NCBI GenBank assembly: GCA_036346225.1
Contig: JARFIW010001469.1
Coordinates: 8,402,001 to 8,466,000, forward strand
DNA from: Platerodrilus igneus
Lineage: Eukaryota > Arthropoda > Insecta > Coleoptera > Lycidae
DNA length: 64,000 nt
Direction of reading: 5' to 3'
This document shows, one piece after another, positions 34,735 through 46,514 of this stretch (the stretch's first letter is position 1; each line of letters begins with the position of its first letter). Below the pieces are notes generated by a model. It did no database searches. It had not been told where the DNA came from and saw only the letters and a list, made by a program, of their open reading frames with translations. The translations under genes and the position numbers were made by a program.

Positions 34735-34875
34735 TTCTCCACACGCCTCCCACCTCCACCTCTACATCCCTCTGTCCACCATCACATCCCTCCCGCCTCC
34801 CACCTCCACACATCTCCCATCTCCCACCTCCACACACCACCACACACCTATACGCACCTCCACAGACCTCCACAA
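34735..34875. repeat. Pyrimidine-rich CCACCT low-complexity tract
   Basis: About 140 bp of C-rich CTCCCACC and CACCTCCA repeats, strongly strand-asymmetric, in an otherwise AT-rich region. The Gly/Trp/Arg-rich frame on the opposite strand is an artefact of the repeat. Confidence 0.85.
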
Positions 34876-34879
34876 TATT

Positions 34880-36974
34880 TTAAAAGGATTTGACGTCATC
34901 GTTTTCAAATACTACTATCTAATTTTTCGTTTTAAAATTTTGGAATACCTTCCCGTTACGTTCAACACACAATTTTCAACACATGTTATAATTAATTAAT
35001 TACAAATTCCGCCAATCTGCATGTCGCTGCCAACGTTTACTAGGATTTTAAACGACTGAGCTTTTCACATCCAGTTAGTTAATTTTTGGATTGGTTTTAT
35101 CTTCTGATTGTGTCTGTTGACTTGATAAATTTAAGGAACTGTTACTTTCCTACTTGTAGGTTCTAAATGGAACTTCTGAACATTTTAATTTTATAAAGGA
35201 ATAACATATAAAACTAGATTATTTTTAAACCTGAAGTTTTATAAATGGTGGTTTCTTCCGCAGCTTACGTACAAATGGTGCAGTATTGCGATAACGCATC
35301 GCCAGTACAGTAATTTAAGTCAAAATTTTCTTTAAAGTTTTTGTGGATAATTTAAATATTCTTGTATTACCTCGTCTCTCGGTGTATTTGATCAAAGACG
35401 TCGAGTAGACATTTTTGTAGGTGTCAAATTTCCTTGGGATCTGACTTCAAAATTGCTAAAATCAAACTATCCATTCACAAATAATTTTTTATACTCGCAA
35501 TAAGATTGTATATTAGCTTAACCTACTTAATAATGCTTGCATTGTCTTTGTTAGTTTAAAACAAAGGTATACATGCGCTTTGGATTATCAATTTCGTGCT
35601 GGTATTCTTATCTCTATCGCTATATAAAAATCGTTTTCATTAGAAATAACTGCATCGAGAAATCCCTGGTTCCATTTCAGATTTCCATTTTTAATCAATC
35701 TCCATACGTGAAGTATCAGTTTACAAAAGTACATTTATTTTTAATAGATTAAAAATAGCCTCCTGACCTTGCACCAAGATAAATTATTATTTATATTGGA
35801 GCAATAAATTACTTTTTATTGCACTTCATTAAGTAGTTATCGAAAGTTGAAGTACTTATGTTCAAAACTTCAATGCAAAATCTTGAATGTCGAATGAATG
35901 TAATGAATTGCTCTAATTACTTCCGCCTTTATATAATAAAATGATCTTAATACGACATCGTTCTTTGATTTTCGATTATATTCTCGAAGATGTGTCATCG
36001 CCATAATGCAGCAATTTCGAGTTCTTATCTGTTTAATGGGCTTCAGTTTTAAAATTTTTAGCGACCAAAAAAATCTTCCATCTTTTATTAGCGAATAAAA
36101 TCCATAATTGTTATCTCTCTCCCTTTCGAGCTTCTGTTATAATTAGAGCCATTAAAACTCGTTATCTTATCTGATTTTATAGTCTCTGGGTGTTATCGCT
36201 TCCCGCGTATAATTAGCTGTTCTTTCCTTATTTACAGATTATTTATAGCTTTGAGAACACTCTCGAAAGAATGCCGTATTTTCCGTTTTGTTAACGTAAA
36301 TATAATTTATTCTAGAACCGCTCCGATCGATATTGGCTTCTTTGAAAGAAAACTACTTTGCATTAAAAACTCAAAATTGTGTTATAACGTTTTGAATAAA
36401 TAACGTTTTTTGACCGATATTTCTAAAGAAAATGAATGCATTATTTACATTTTAAAAAGTACGAATTTTTATATTTACGCCGTCTAGAACTTGTTTTAAA
36501 TGATATACCTGAAAGAAGATAGCTGGACATGGAAGTTGTTTAGTATTCTTAAAGTAGATAGAATCTTAGATTAGTTTTACGGTCATAAATGCAATAAAAC
36601 TGATATTTTTCAGGAGAATAAATATTTATACATGAATTTTTATATTAACACAATCAATGTATGCTTTTGTATATTCACGGATTAAACTTGTTTTTAAGAT
36701 ATTTTCTTGCAGAATAAATATTTACACACGGATATTGAATTAATGACTACTTGATTAAGCTTCATTTTTAAATGGCACCTCACGAGCTAGATGTACTTTA
36801 AGCGTGTTATTTTGCATGGGATTTCATTTTATGTGTTAAGGGAATACGTGTATCTTACTAAAAATATTATACAGGGTAAAATTTAAATGTTGGAAAATTT
36901 TACTTATCTTCTCTTTGGGTCGCTTTTTTTCACAGACTGCGGTGCTGAATAACCTCTTATGACCTCATTATCAC

Positions 36975-37015
<41 letters not shown>

Positions 37016-37540
37016 AGTCTTTAATCATTTGGCACAATTGCCGTATTTACAGTTTGCTATAGAACAAACATTATACATAACTTTTCTCCAGTTAATTAAG
37101 GTAGTATATATTATGATGGAGATTGACAGAATATAAAGCTGGTTTACTAAATTATAAAGTTATTGACAAGTAAAGCTGCGAACATGCACACATTAGCTTA
37201 GGCGTAATTAATACTAAAGGGTTTAACACTAAAGCTGTCGGTTTAGTCAATTGAGTTTGGCATCGATAAATTGCTCGTTCAGTGTTCACGTGCCCTACTT
37301 TTAGAAGGATAATTCAATCTCGGCCTGCTCTATTTATAATTTGTTATAGATATTTACGTTTAGTACATAGTTGCAAAATGCTCTAGAATGACAGAATATT
37401 GGCACATAGCTAGCTTATACTTTAACTTTTTTAATTAATAGTAACATCGAGATGCATTGTTTTTCTCACTTTAAACGTTTGTCCCTGAAGTAGAAAACAA
37501 TCTAGCCTAAGTAGTCAATCTAGCGCGGTTTACTCATAAT
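34880..37540. other. AT-rich stretch free of recognisable elements
   Basis: About 2.7 kb without open frames of note or element copies, apart from a (TA)n tract at 36,978-37,012. If the exon at 33.78 kb is real, this would be its intron. Confidence 0.5.
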
Positions 37541-37544
37541 CCAG

Positions 37545-37810
37545 AAAATTTTGTGGATTGTTATGCTTACTATGCCCAAGGTCCCGGGTTCAAATCCCGA
37601 CATGATTCGTTTGAAAAATATTAGGCGAGCATTTCTCACAAAAATACGCCCTCGTTCGGATGAGAGGTAAAATGGAGGTCCCGTGTGTGAGTGTTGTCAC
37701 GCATGTTAAAGATCGCTACCTTGCTTGCAACAGCAAGGGTTCGACAAAATTCAAATTTTCCAGGTAAAAAAAACTCGGATGGAGCATTGGAAAAATCAAA
37801 TGTAGGGATT
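37545..37810 (+). repeat. tRNA-derived SINE, single copy
   Basis: The tRNA-like head contains GTCCCGGGTTCAAATCCCGA (B box), followed by the body seen in the array at 60.6-61.9 kb: TTAGGCGAGCATTT, CGCCCTCGTTCGGATGAGAG, TGGAGGTCCCGTGTGTGAG, ending TGGAGCATTGGAAAAATCA. Its orientation is opposite to the array. The A-box half of the head is decayed. Confidence 0.8.
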
Positions 37811-38580
37811 GTTATGCTACAGTTGGTAATACGTGTATTCACAACTTCGATATCGTTCAAAACTTTTAAAAACGTTATCGAATTTTGTACTTTAGGATAA
37901 ATTGAAAGTTAATCACATATTGCACTAAATAAAACAATAGAGGACAATTGTAATCTGTAATTATTTTTTCTCGCGAGAACGTTCCAGTAGATAAGATCAT
38001 TTTTTATTTTGATGCAGTTGGTGGTACTGCTGACACATTTTCTCAATTTGTCGGATTTCTCTATTAGCCCTACAGGAACAGGGTATCTAAGAAGGATTGA
38101 TCTGTGAAAAAATACAGACATTCTTTTCTCACTTGTTTTCTATGTTTTTTGGGGTAGTGAATCCGAATTTGGACTTTGCACCCGCCAAGAAGTGCCGCAG
38201 CATTAAAAAAATTTTAAAAAATTGCTCAAGTTCCACTTATTTTCATGTTTTTTTGCTTATGACTTGAAAATAGTGCACTTATCTAAGAAATTAATAACAT
38301 AAAAAATAAATGTTAGACGCAGACGAATTATTTGGAAGCTATTACAGCGCCTTAAGTTTTCGAAATTTTCGACTTGTAAATAGGATCTAGTGATGACGCT
38401 CTGCTTGTGTTTCACACTATTCCGATTAAGAACGATTAATATACAGGTGTTTTTAATGAAAAATATTTACATGAAAAGTTATTTTACTAATAATCCGTAA
38501 TTAATTGTTGTGATTAAGTTGGTAAGGGAATGGATAATTTTAATCGACTTAAACTATTAATACTATTAAAATAGATCATC
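37811..38580. other. Non-coding stretch, nothing recognised
   Basis: AT-rich, with no gene or element end identified before the LINE tail at 38,583. Confidence 0.5.
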
Positions 38581-38582
38581 TC

Positions 38583-41500
38583 ACATCACCATCGTCATTA
38601 GGTCTTCAGTTCTGAAACTGGTTAGACGCGTACGTTCGTTATTTCCTATTCTGAGCTAACCTACACGTTTTCCTAAATTCTCACAGCCTGCATCTTGCAC
38701 TATGTGCGTGCAATAGTCTGATCTAGGAATACCTTAACCTTTCTTGTCTGCTTCTCCTACTGTCCCTATTTCATAGGTGTACAGTGCTGTGCTCCACACA
38801 TATGTTTTCAACCATTCTTTTTTTATTTCTATGTTTGTTGTCTTCGAACATAGCCGCTGCTCTTTCTTGCTAGACACAGTTCGGTTCCCATTCCATTGTT
38901 TTGTAAATATATACCCTATTTCACCGATATTCCGTCTTGTACGAAGGAGTGAACCAACCTAACAGCTACCAAGATCCCCCAACATTTAGACATTTGCCGA
39001 ATTAATAGTTTTCCAATAAATCCTTCGCACAATTAACATTAGTTGAGAGTATTGCAAAACCAACACATGTAGTTGCTTAGAATAATCACATGCTTAAATG
39101 TAATTATTTTTTCCGTCATTAGGTTTCCGTCTTGGCACTGGTTAGATTCGTACCTACATGGATATCTATTCTAAGCTAGCTTACACGTTTCCCTAAATTC
39201 TCACAGACTACATCTTTCACTATATACGTGTCATATTCTGATCTAGCTCTATCTTTATCTCTCTTTTTCCTATCTCTGCTAATATATTCCGCACTATTCC
39301 TTCACGCCTAGTATGTGACCTATCATCCTATCTCTCCTATTTTTTGCTGTTTTCCACATATTTCATTCTTCCTCTAACATTTCGAGAACCTCTTTGTTCT
39401 TAGCTTTGTCTGTCCATGATATCTTCATCATACGTCTGTGGCACCTAACTTCAAAGGCTTCACCTTTTTCCTATTTGCTTCTCCCACGGTCTAGGTTTCA
39501 CAGCAGAACAGTACTGGGTTCCACACGTATGTTTTCAGCAATCTTTTCCCTGTTTCTATGTTTGTTGTCTTTGAACATAGTAGTTGCTTTTTCTTGTTAA
39601 ATGCAGCACGATTTTATGCTAATTTTCTGTACTCTTCTCGTCTTGTGTTATTTGACTTCCTAGGTAACGGAAGTTTTTTGTAATTTCTCGTTTCCTATTT
39701 GAATTTTAGTTTTTGACTTGTTTACCACTCCTTTACATACTAGTCCTTAAGTTTTATTTTTCTTAATTTTAATACCGTATCTCTCTGTTAGAACTGTTTC
39801 CATTTCATTAAGAACTGCTTCTAACTCTTCCTTGTTAGATGCTAATACCGTTATATCATCTGCAAATCTAAGCCATTTTAATCGTTTGTCCCTGCACATT
39901 AATTCCAAATGTCTTTCTGCATTTGAATGTATTCATTGCTTGTTCGATGGATAAGTAAAAAATTAATGGGGATAGAACACATCCCTGTCTCACCTCTTTC
40001 CTGATATTTACTTCTCTACGTTCCTGCTCTAATTTTATTACAGCTGTTTGCTGTTTTTATAAGTCATGTACTATCAGTTTTTCTCTAAAACTCATTCTAT
40101 CTTTTTGAGTATTTCGAACATTTTTCCCGTTTTACATTGTCGAAAGCTTTTCCCAGATCTACAAACCCTATATACACGCTTTCTCCTTTTTCTATTGTTT
40201 TCTTCACTAACACCCTTAAAACTAAAATGACCTCCCGTGTTCCTCTGTTTCGCTTAAACCCAAATTGATCCTCTCATAATATTTCTTTAGCCCGTTTTTC
40301 TATTCGTTTTTGTACAATTCTAGTTAATATTTTTGACAGGGTGCTATCAAACATATTGTTCGAAAGTCTTCACATCTAGCCGCATCTTTCTTTTTTGCTA
40401 TAGTGACTATGGTGTTACGTTTGAAATCTTTGGACATATCGCTTGTGTCATACTTCTAACTTACAAGTTGGAAGAGACGATCTGTTACTGCTAGTCCGGC
40501 TGCTATCAGAGTTTCTGCTTGCACCTTATCTATACCCGGTGCCTTATCATTTTTCAGACTCTTTAGTACTAATTCGAAATTATATCTAAGTATAGGATAT
40601 CCCAAGTCATCCTTTTCAATGTCTAATTCCTGTTCATTTCTAGTTCCTGCCTTGCATATAAATTCCCTACATATTCTTGCCATCTAACCACTTTCTTTAC
40701 ATTTTCTAAAATGACGTTTCCTTCCGCATCCCTTATATCTTTGCTATATGGTTACATATCCATAAATTTCATTCTTATTAGTTTGTATGCTTCGTCTGTC
40801 TTTCGTATTTCCATCTTAGTTTGTACATCTTTGCGCTTTTCATCAATCCATTGTTTTTTAGCTTTCCTGCATTTGCGAATAATATTCCATTTTATGGCTG
40901 TGTATTTTTGTTTTCGCGCTTCTTCTGATTTGTTTTTGTATTTTCGCCTATTATTCTATTAAATTTGTTGCCCATGGCTCCTTATTTTCTTTTGTTTGTA
41001 CCCTAGAATATCTCCGAACGTCATAATAAGCTGATTTTTATGTTAATCCATTCTGTTCTACTTCCTTAGTATCGGAAATTTTTCCGATGTATTTTAGCAA
41101 TTCGTTTTTTTCAAATCTTTTGTGCATATCTTTATCTTTTAGTTTCTCAAAATCAAAGTGCCCTTTTCCGTTTCTTTTTTGAAATTTTTTATTTAGATAC
41201 GGCTTTCATAATTATTATGTTATGATCAGTGTTGCTTGATTCCTAACCCGTTATCGAACAAGGGCGCAATCTATTTAATTTCTCCCTATGTATTCTGGCA
41301 TCTTCCACGTGTATCGTCTGCTAGCGTGGTGTTGAAATAATGTGTTCTTGATGGTTAAATTGTTTTTGTCACAAAATTCTACGATACTATTTCCCTTGTC
41401 ATTTCTCGTGCCTAAACCAAATAAGCCTACTACCATTCCTTTTCTACCCTCGCCTACCACTTCATTTAAATTTCCCGTAATTATTAAACTTTCATGTCCT

Positions 41501-43825
41501 TTTACAATTCTTAGTATGTCTTCGATATTTTTGTAGATTGTTTGTTGCGTTCAAAACTCTGCAAGTAATTTTTTCTGCATTATATTTTATACACCCTAAA
41601 ATTTATCAACAACCCCGATTTCCTACATTTGAAATTAGTAATGTTTAATAAAATTTCTCAAATAATTACTGGATAAAATTTTATCTTATAAAATCAAACA
41701 GTTGCTTAGAAAACTTTACGTACAAAGTAGTTGTAATAAATTTTACCATGTGCAGTGACTACATTTTAATTAAAAGCTGCACGGAAATGCACAGCTTTCT
41801 TCTAAAAGATAAGACTACTTACCGCCTGCCTACATCTGCTTACAATGGACTTGTTATCTGGTATTCTGCAGCTGTTAAGATGTTACAAAGTAACAAGATT
41901 GTTTTCCTTTGTCTAAAATTTTTTTGATAATTGCGTTATCTGCTTGTTGGCAAGCTGTTACAGTTTGTATTTCGGCAGCTGTTGTCTGCGAATTCCGCAG
42001 ACTTGATTTTTCGGCGATATCTTTGAAAGCCAACATGATTCTGTCCTTATAAAATAGAGACCGTGCTTTGAAAGACACCATTAAAAACAACATCTTCTTA
42101 CCGAAGATACATGTTGTAAAGTCGTGCTACTAAAATGCTTTCTGTGTTAGCATGAGTTGTGTTAGTGGTTCCAGCAGCCAGCCCATAGAAAAATGCAGCC
42201 GCATTTTCCCAGCCCTAAAATGAGACCAATACGAAGCCGATTGCTCAAGGTACAGTTTCCTGTTTTTGTAATTTTGTTTTGATGCTGCTGTGAATAGACA
42301 TTTTATTTGCTGTTACTCATGAATATCCAATAAATTACCAACACCACGTTACCAAATACATTCACAATGCACGAGCGACGATGTAATAATCATTCTTTAA
42401 ATTCAAAATTAATTATTCAAAGTTTGTGTTAGAATCCGTTTTACTGTTTCTTTTGTCTTTTTGTATAAACATTAACGAAAAGAACTTACGCATCAATTTA
42501 AAAGTAGTTAATATTTGATTAATTTAAGTTAGGGTGTCTAATTTTATGGTTATACTATTTCTTGAGGAGGAGCATTTCACAAAGCAGCATGTATATTTCT
42601 TTTCCTGAAGTACTGTATAGTTTGTCTTATTTTCTTTTGTATATATTTAAGGTGAACTATTAAGTAAGTATTTAGATTATAAGATGTTATATTTATTTTG
42701 CTTACCAATTTTATATGCTTATGTTATGACGCTTTGTTTATCAGCACGTAACAAACGATTACGCAACTTATTAGATTTTATTGTTTTGTAAATAGTCTTT
42801 CGAGATTGGATGTTAACAATATAGTTTTACAGAGGTTTCCAATGTGTTCTTTCTATTTCACCCACGTCCCTCTACGACATTTTTGAACTAGCCCGAATTC
42901 TACCATTCTGTCCCCGTTTTGTTGCGGTATTCGGCGTAAACGATTTCTTTACTTATTCTTACTATTTTCTGTCGTGTTTGCGCGGAATACCGTAACACGT
43001 TTCTACCTCCTTATCACTTTAGCTAGAGGTGGGCATGTATAATTGTATTATTACCGTATTTACCGTTTTAGATTTTAATCTAAATACGAGTACTCATTCG
43101 TTCTTTTGTAAGTAGTTTTTTACACAGTGTCCTATCTTATTCCGCATGGCAATCCTCACACCCGAATTCCTTTCCTATGATCCTGTATGAATTATCCTAA
43201 AATCTCCTCTCCAAAATTCTCCTGGCTCTGACCAGCGAACTTCTTTTATCCCTACTATGTCTAATGCTAACCTATTTCTTTCAATTTTCAGATTCTCTAG
43301 CTTACTTTGCTTCATACTTCTGACATTTCACGCTTCTACTCGCAAAACGTTCCCTGCTCTTCCTTTAAACTTGTCGATCACATCCTCCAAAGCAGTCTCC
43401 TCCTGGAGATTCGAATGGCGGATTATTCTAACTTTGGAGTTTTTTGTCTCAGAGGATGCCATCACTGTAGAACATTTTCAGTACTCTGTGTACTTGGGAG
43501 GTAATGTGGTGGTTCCCCGTTGCCTTCCACATCGCAGTAGTGTGTCTTAGTGGGTCTTAGAATGATATTCCTATTCACTTTAAGTACCGAAAAAGTTGAT
43601 GTCCTTTTTCGGGGACCCAATGTAGTACCTTCGGGCGGAGCAAGTACAGCGGCCCTTATTTACATTATAATGTCCTCTTTCGGGGACCTGTCTTAGTCTG
43701 TTTCCTCATTAAAGACCCCACTAATTTGGTTAAACCTGTAGTTCGGCTCCTTAGATCACTGAAACACGCAAGTCATTCTATCCGTTCTAATATTATAGAA
43801 CTTCTTCAAGGTGATAGTCCGTTCA
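38583..43825 (-). mobile_element. RTE-like LINE, inverted decayed copy
   Basis: On the minus strand this matches the LINE at 15.0-24.1 kb from its 5' region (43,825) to its tail (38,583). The 5' region keeps the motif AGGTCCCCGAAAGAGG (around 43,690). Protein traces include GLFGLGTRNDKGNSIVEFCD (41,275-41,460, endonuclease) and SLKNDKAPGIDKVQAETL (40,456-40,683, before RT). The remaining RT is frameshifted. As in the plus-strand copy, the main C-terminus is followed by a tail unit (38.9-39.2 kb), a second C-terminal segment (38.72-38.90 kb) and the end ACTGAAGACCTAATGA. It is interrupted by another insertion at 41,541-42,998. Confidence 0.85.
41541..42998. mobile_element. Unidentified insertion inside the inverted LINE
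   Basis: LINE homology stops at GTAGATTGTTT (41,543) and resumes exactly at GTTTCTACC (42,999), so about 1.46 kb is inserted. GTTT on both sides may be a 4-bp target duplication. The left end reads TGTTGCG and the right end CGTAACA, which are inverted matches at six of seven. Near the right end, TGTTGCGGTATTCGGCGTAA (about 42,923) pairs with GCGCGGAATACCGTAACA in a hairpin. A 72-codon minus-strand frame (41,875-42,093) has no recognised domain. It is probably a non-autonomous element. The class is unknown. Confidence 0.55.
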
Positions 43826-44254
43826 CAATGGACCGATACATTAATAAGTATTAATATTAATGGTTATGGAAATCTCTTTTGGAACTCATTATGCAACACT
43901 ATCCAGATTTGGAATAAAGAAAAAACGAAAATATTGTTTTACCATGAATTTTTTTACATGTATCAAAATCAGTTTGAAACTTCTATAAGGGTATGTAGCT
44001 CGACTATCGTTTGACTGTTTATCTTAGTAATTTTGCAGCCAACGAGTCCTACGTCGAATCCATAATAGCCGACTGTGTTCTCCAAAAATTTCGTTACGTA
44101 AGCACCTTAGAGATTATGCTTGTTGGACATAATAAATATGATGCATATGAAAATTACGCTTGTCGCACGATGAAAATGACAGTTTTCCATAAACAAAATA
44201 AAAAGTTGTATACGGGATAGCGCAAAATTAGTAACATAGTATGTGTCGTAAGTC

Positions 44255-44410
44255 TTATAGATAATGATAGTCGTGACGTAATCAAAAATGGCGTCTGTAA
44301 CGCAAACAAAAATGAAAGTTGTGACATAAACAGAAAAGGAAGTCGTGACGTAATCAATGTTAGTGCTATATGTATCGGTCCGTGTTGTGAGATAAACAAA
44401 TAATACTTAA
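44255..44410 (+). repeat. Degenerate minisatellite with TGACGTAA motifs
   Basis: A unit of about 24 bp recurs four to five times, with core GTGACGTAATCA, GTAACGCAAACA, GTGACATAAACA, GTGACGTAATCA and a final variant GTGAGATAAACA. Two units carry TGACGTAA, a CRE/ATF-like binding sequence. Function is inferred only. Confidence 0.55.
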
Positions 44411-44712
44411 TGCGTCGAATCAGTGACATGACTTCATAAATAATAATTTATGCAGCCAAATTCTAATCGTTTACGGAACTAATAATTGTTTGACTTGAAA
44501 TTAACCACGGCATCCTTTATCTTACAAGCCGGAACACTGACATGTGACAACACCGCACTGGAGACTTACCAAACATAACCTCACTTTCTATTATTATTGC
44601 GTAATATAAAGGATGCTGTATTATTGTTTTAGACGTTTTCTTTTTTATCAAAAAGTATAATGTAAGTGAAAAATTTTACTATTAAATAATAATGAAGATA
44701 ATGTTATTGTAA

Positions 44713-44832
44713 ATGCCACGTAAATGCTGTGTATCGAAATGCAATAGTAATTATAAAGGTAGCAAAGAAGGTTATGTGACTACATTTAGGTTTCCCAAGA
44801 ATAAGCTTCTTAAGCTGAAATTGCTAATGTAG
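44713..44832 (+). pseudogene. Truncated THAP zinc-finger domain
   Basis: An ATG opens 39 codons: MPRKCCVSKCNSNYKG then EGYVTTFRFPKNKLLKLKLL, ending in TAG. The spacing C-x4-C after MPRKC, the aromatic and YVTTFRFP segment and the length match the start of a THAP domain, a C2CH DNA-binding finger. The later Trp, Cys and His of the finger are lost. In insects such N-termini occur in P-element-type transposases and in many THAP-domain host proteins. The downstream frames at 45.6-46.1 kb may be related but are not recognisable. It is probably the 5' end of a dead P-type transposon or a first exon. Confidence 0.6.
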
Positions 44833-45631
44833 CGATCACCGATTCTAGTACTTGCACGCTATTGGTGGAACCCCAAATCGTATAAATCCCGTTTCTACTT
44901 GCCTGGATGGTTGGTCGAGCCGTTACCTATTTTGTTTGTGAGTTTGATTGACGAGTGGTCATAATTTAGGGAGTCGAGACTGTCCGTACCTCCGGAGTGG
45001 AAAGAGAGATGTGCTAGCTGACGTACTTATTTAATTAAGACAATTACAAGATTAATGGATATATTGAATACTAATACAATTTCTTTAATACATAAATCCT
45101 CCCTAACGTTTTGGTATAAATTAAACTACAGCTAACCAGCGAGCCCAGCTCCCATGTACATAGGTTTATGGTTAGTACAATTTTACATCACTTACCCGAA
45201 ATTATTATAACTCACTATCACTACTTTCATTAGTTTCAATTGACTTACTTTTATTACATATTTTTTCTGAAGAAACTTCGCCAGTTGAAGTCTGGAGTTG
45301 AACTCCGCTGATATATTTTCTTACTTGCCTCGCTGTGGCTCTGCCCCTATTTTAAATTGTAAACTTTGCTTGTTTCGGGTTAGTGACCAGCAGCTACCTC
45401 ATGGGTTCTGCTTGGGTTTTGCTTGTATTACTATTCTGATGTACTTGACTATTTGGAATTTATAAACTATTTTGCTGGCCTTACGTTGTAACCAACTGTT
45501 TCCTCTATTGGAAACTAGCGCACAGGTTGAAGACCCGAATGAACTTATAATACCTTTAACATTACATACTATCTTTATAACTGAATTTACTATCTTCCTA
45601 TCTTAACAATTCTAATTTTGTCTGTGGGTGT

Positions 45632-46083
45632 ATGGAGGGTACTACACTAACATGCATACGTAGAAGCGCTTGGACTCCTGGTAGGGATTCTGTTGTTTGG
45701 ATAAAACACTCTAACATTTCCACTTTTAGTAAAACTGAAGAATATGTAGTTCAGAATGGCAGTAAATGCAGTTTCATAGTTAATAAACATACACTACTTC
45801 CCGATTCTTTAGCATTTTTCCAAATTTACCACCGTATTATTCAATAACAGAGTGTAAAAAGCGGAAATTGCCTGAAGATCGTAAACAGGAATATTTAGAA
45901 AGGGAAAATGTAGCGCGGATGCGGAATTTGGAAGCCGCTCGGGAAGCTGGTTTGATTCAAAATTTTGTGGATTTGAGAAACAATATTGATTCTCACTTGA
46001 AATTGAAAACTTGTTACGTGCCGAAATCGGCTGTAAACATTTATATAGTTTTAATATGCGGGAATTTCGCGCCACAAATTTAA
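45632..46083 (+). other. Two short unassigned open frames
   Basis: The first (45,632-45,847) contains RDSVVWIKHSNISTFSKTEE and ends at position 45,847. The second, in another frame and open from about 45,787, includes CKKRKLPEDRKQEYLEREN and ARMRNLEAAREAGLIQNF, a charged helical stretch, and ends at 46,083. Their composition is more protein-like than the surroundings, and they lie 0.8 kb past the THAP fragment on the same strand. I do not recognise a family. They may be pieces of one decayed transposase, but that is not shown. Confidence 0.3.
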
Positions 46084-46514
46084 AAGACTTGTTGGGCGTA
46101 TTTCCGTCACTTTAAAAGTGCATTGCGCGAGACTTCGCGCCGACGCGTGTGGACGAAGGAGTAGTGGGAGATTTCCGAAAGGCGTGGGACTTGCCTTTAA
46201 AACGTGAATAGGAGTGGTGGGTCTGGTATCGTATCGTATCTTTTTTATTATGTAGATTTCCTTTTACCTTCTTTGATTATCGTTCCGCAAACCCGTTCCT
46301 TATCGTTCCCTACATAGAAAGAAGAATTGGAATTTGGAAGTAACCTGGTAGAAAATCCACGACCCGAGAAATAACGAGTCCACGGAGCCCCGCAGCCGCC
46401 ATCATGAAATAATTCTGAAGGAAGCCACGAGCGACCATCATGAAGTAATTCCGTAGGAAGCTTTACCTATTCACGTGAGTACCCCTTAGGGGACTTGTAA
46501 AACTTTTATATATA

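Noticed and set aside
34625..34873. Gly/Trp/Arg-rich minus-strand frame
   Set aside because: Direct product of the pyrimidine-rich CCACCT repeat.
36978..37012. (TA)n tract as an insertion site of the unknown element
   Set aside because: Plain TA microsatellite; neither flank shows the TTGCTGTGA or GAGTAA ends.
41875..42093. 72-codon frame with nearby GTAAG donors in the 1.46-kb insertion as a host exon
   Set aside because: It sits inside an insertion with sharp ends in a dead LINE, and no acceptor or partner exon was found.
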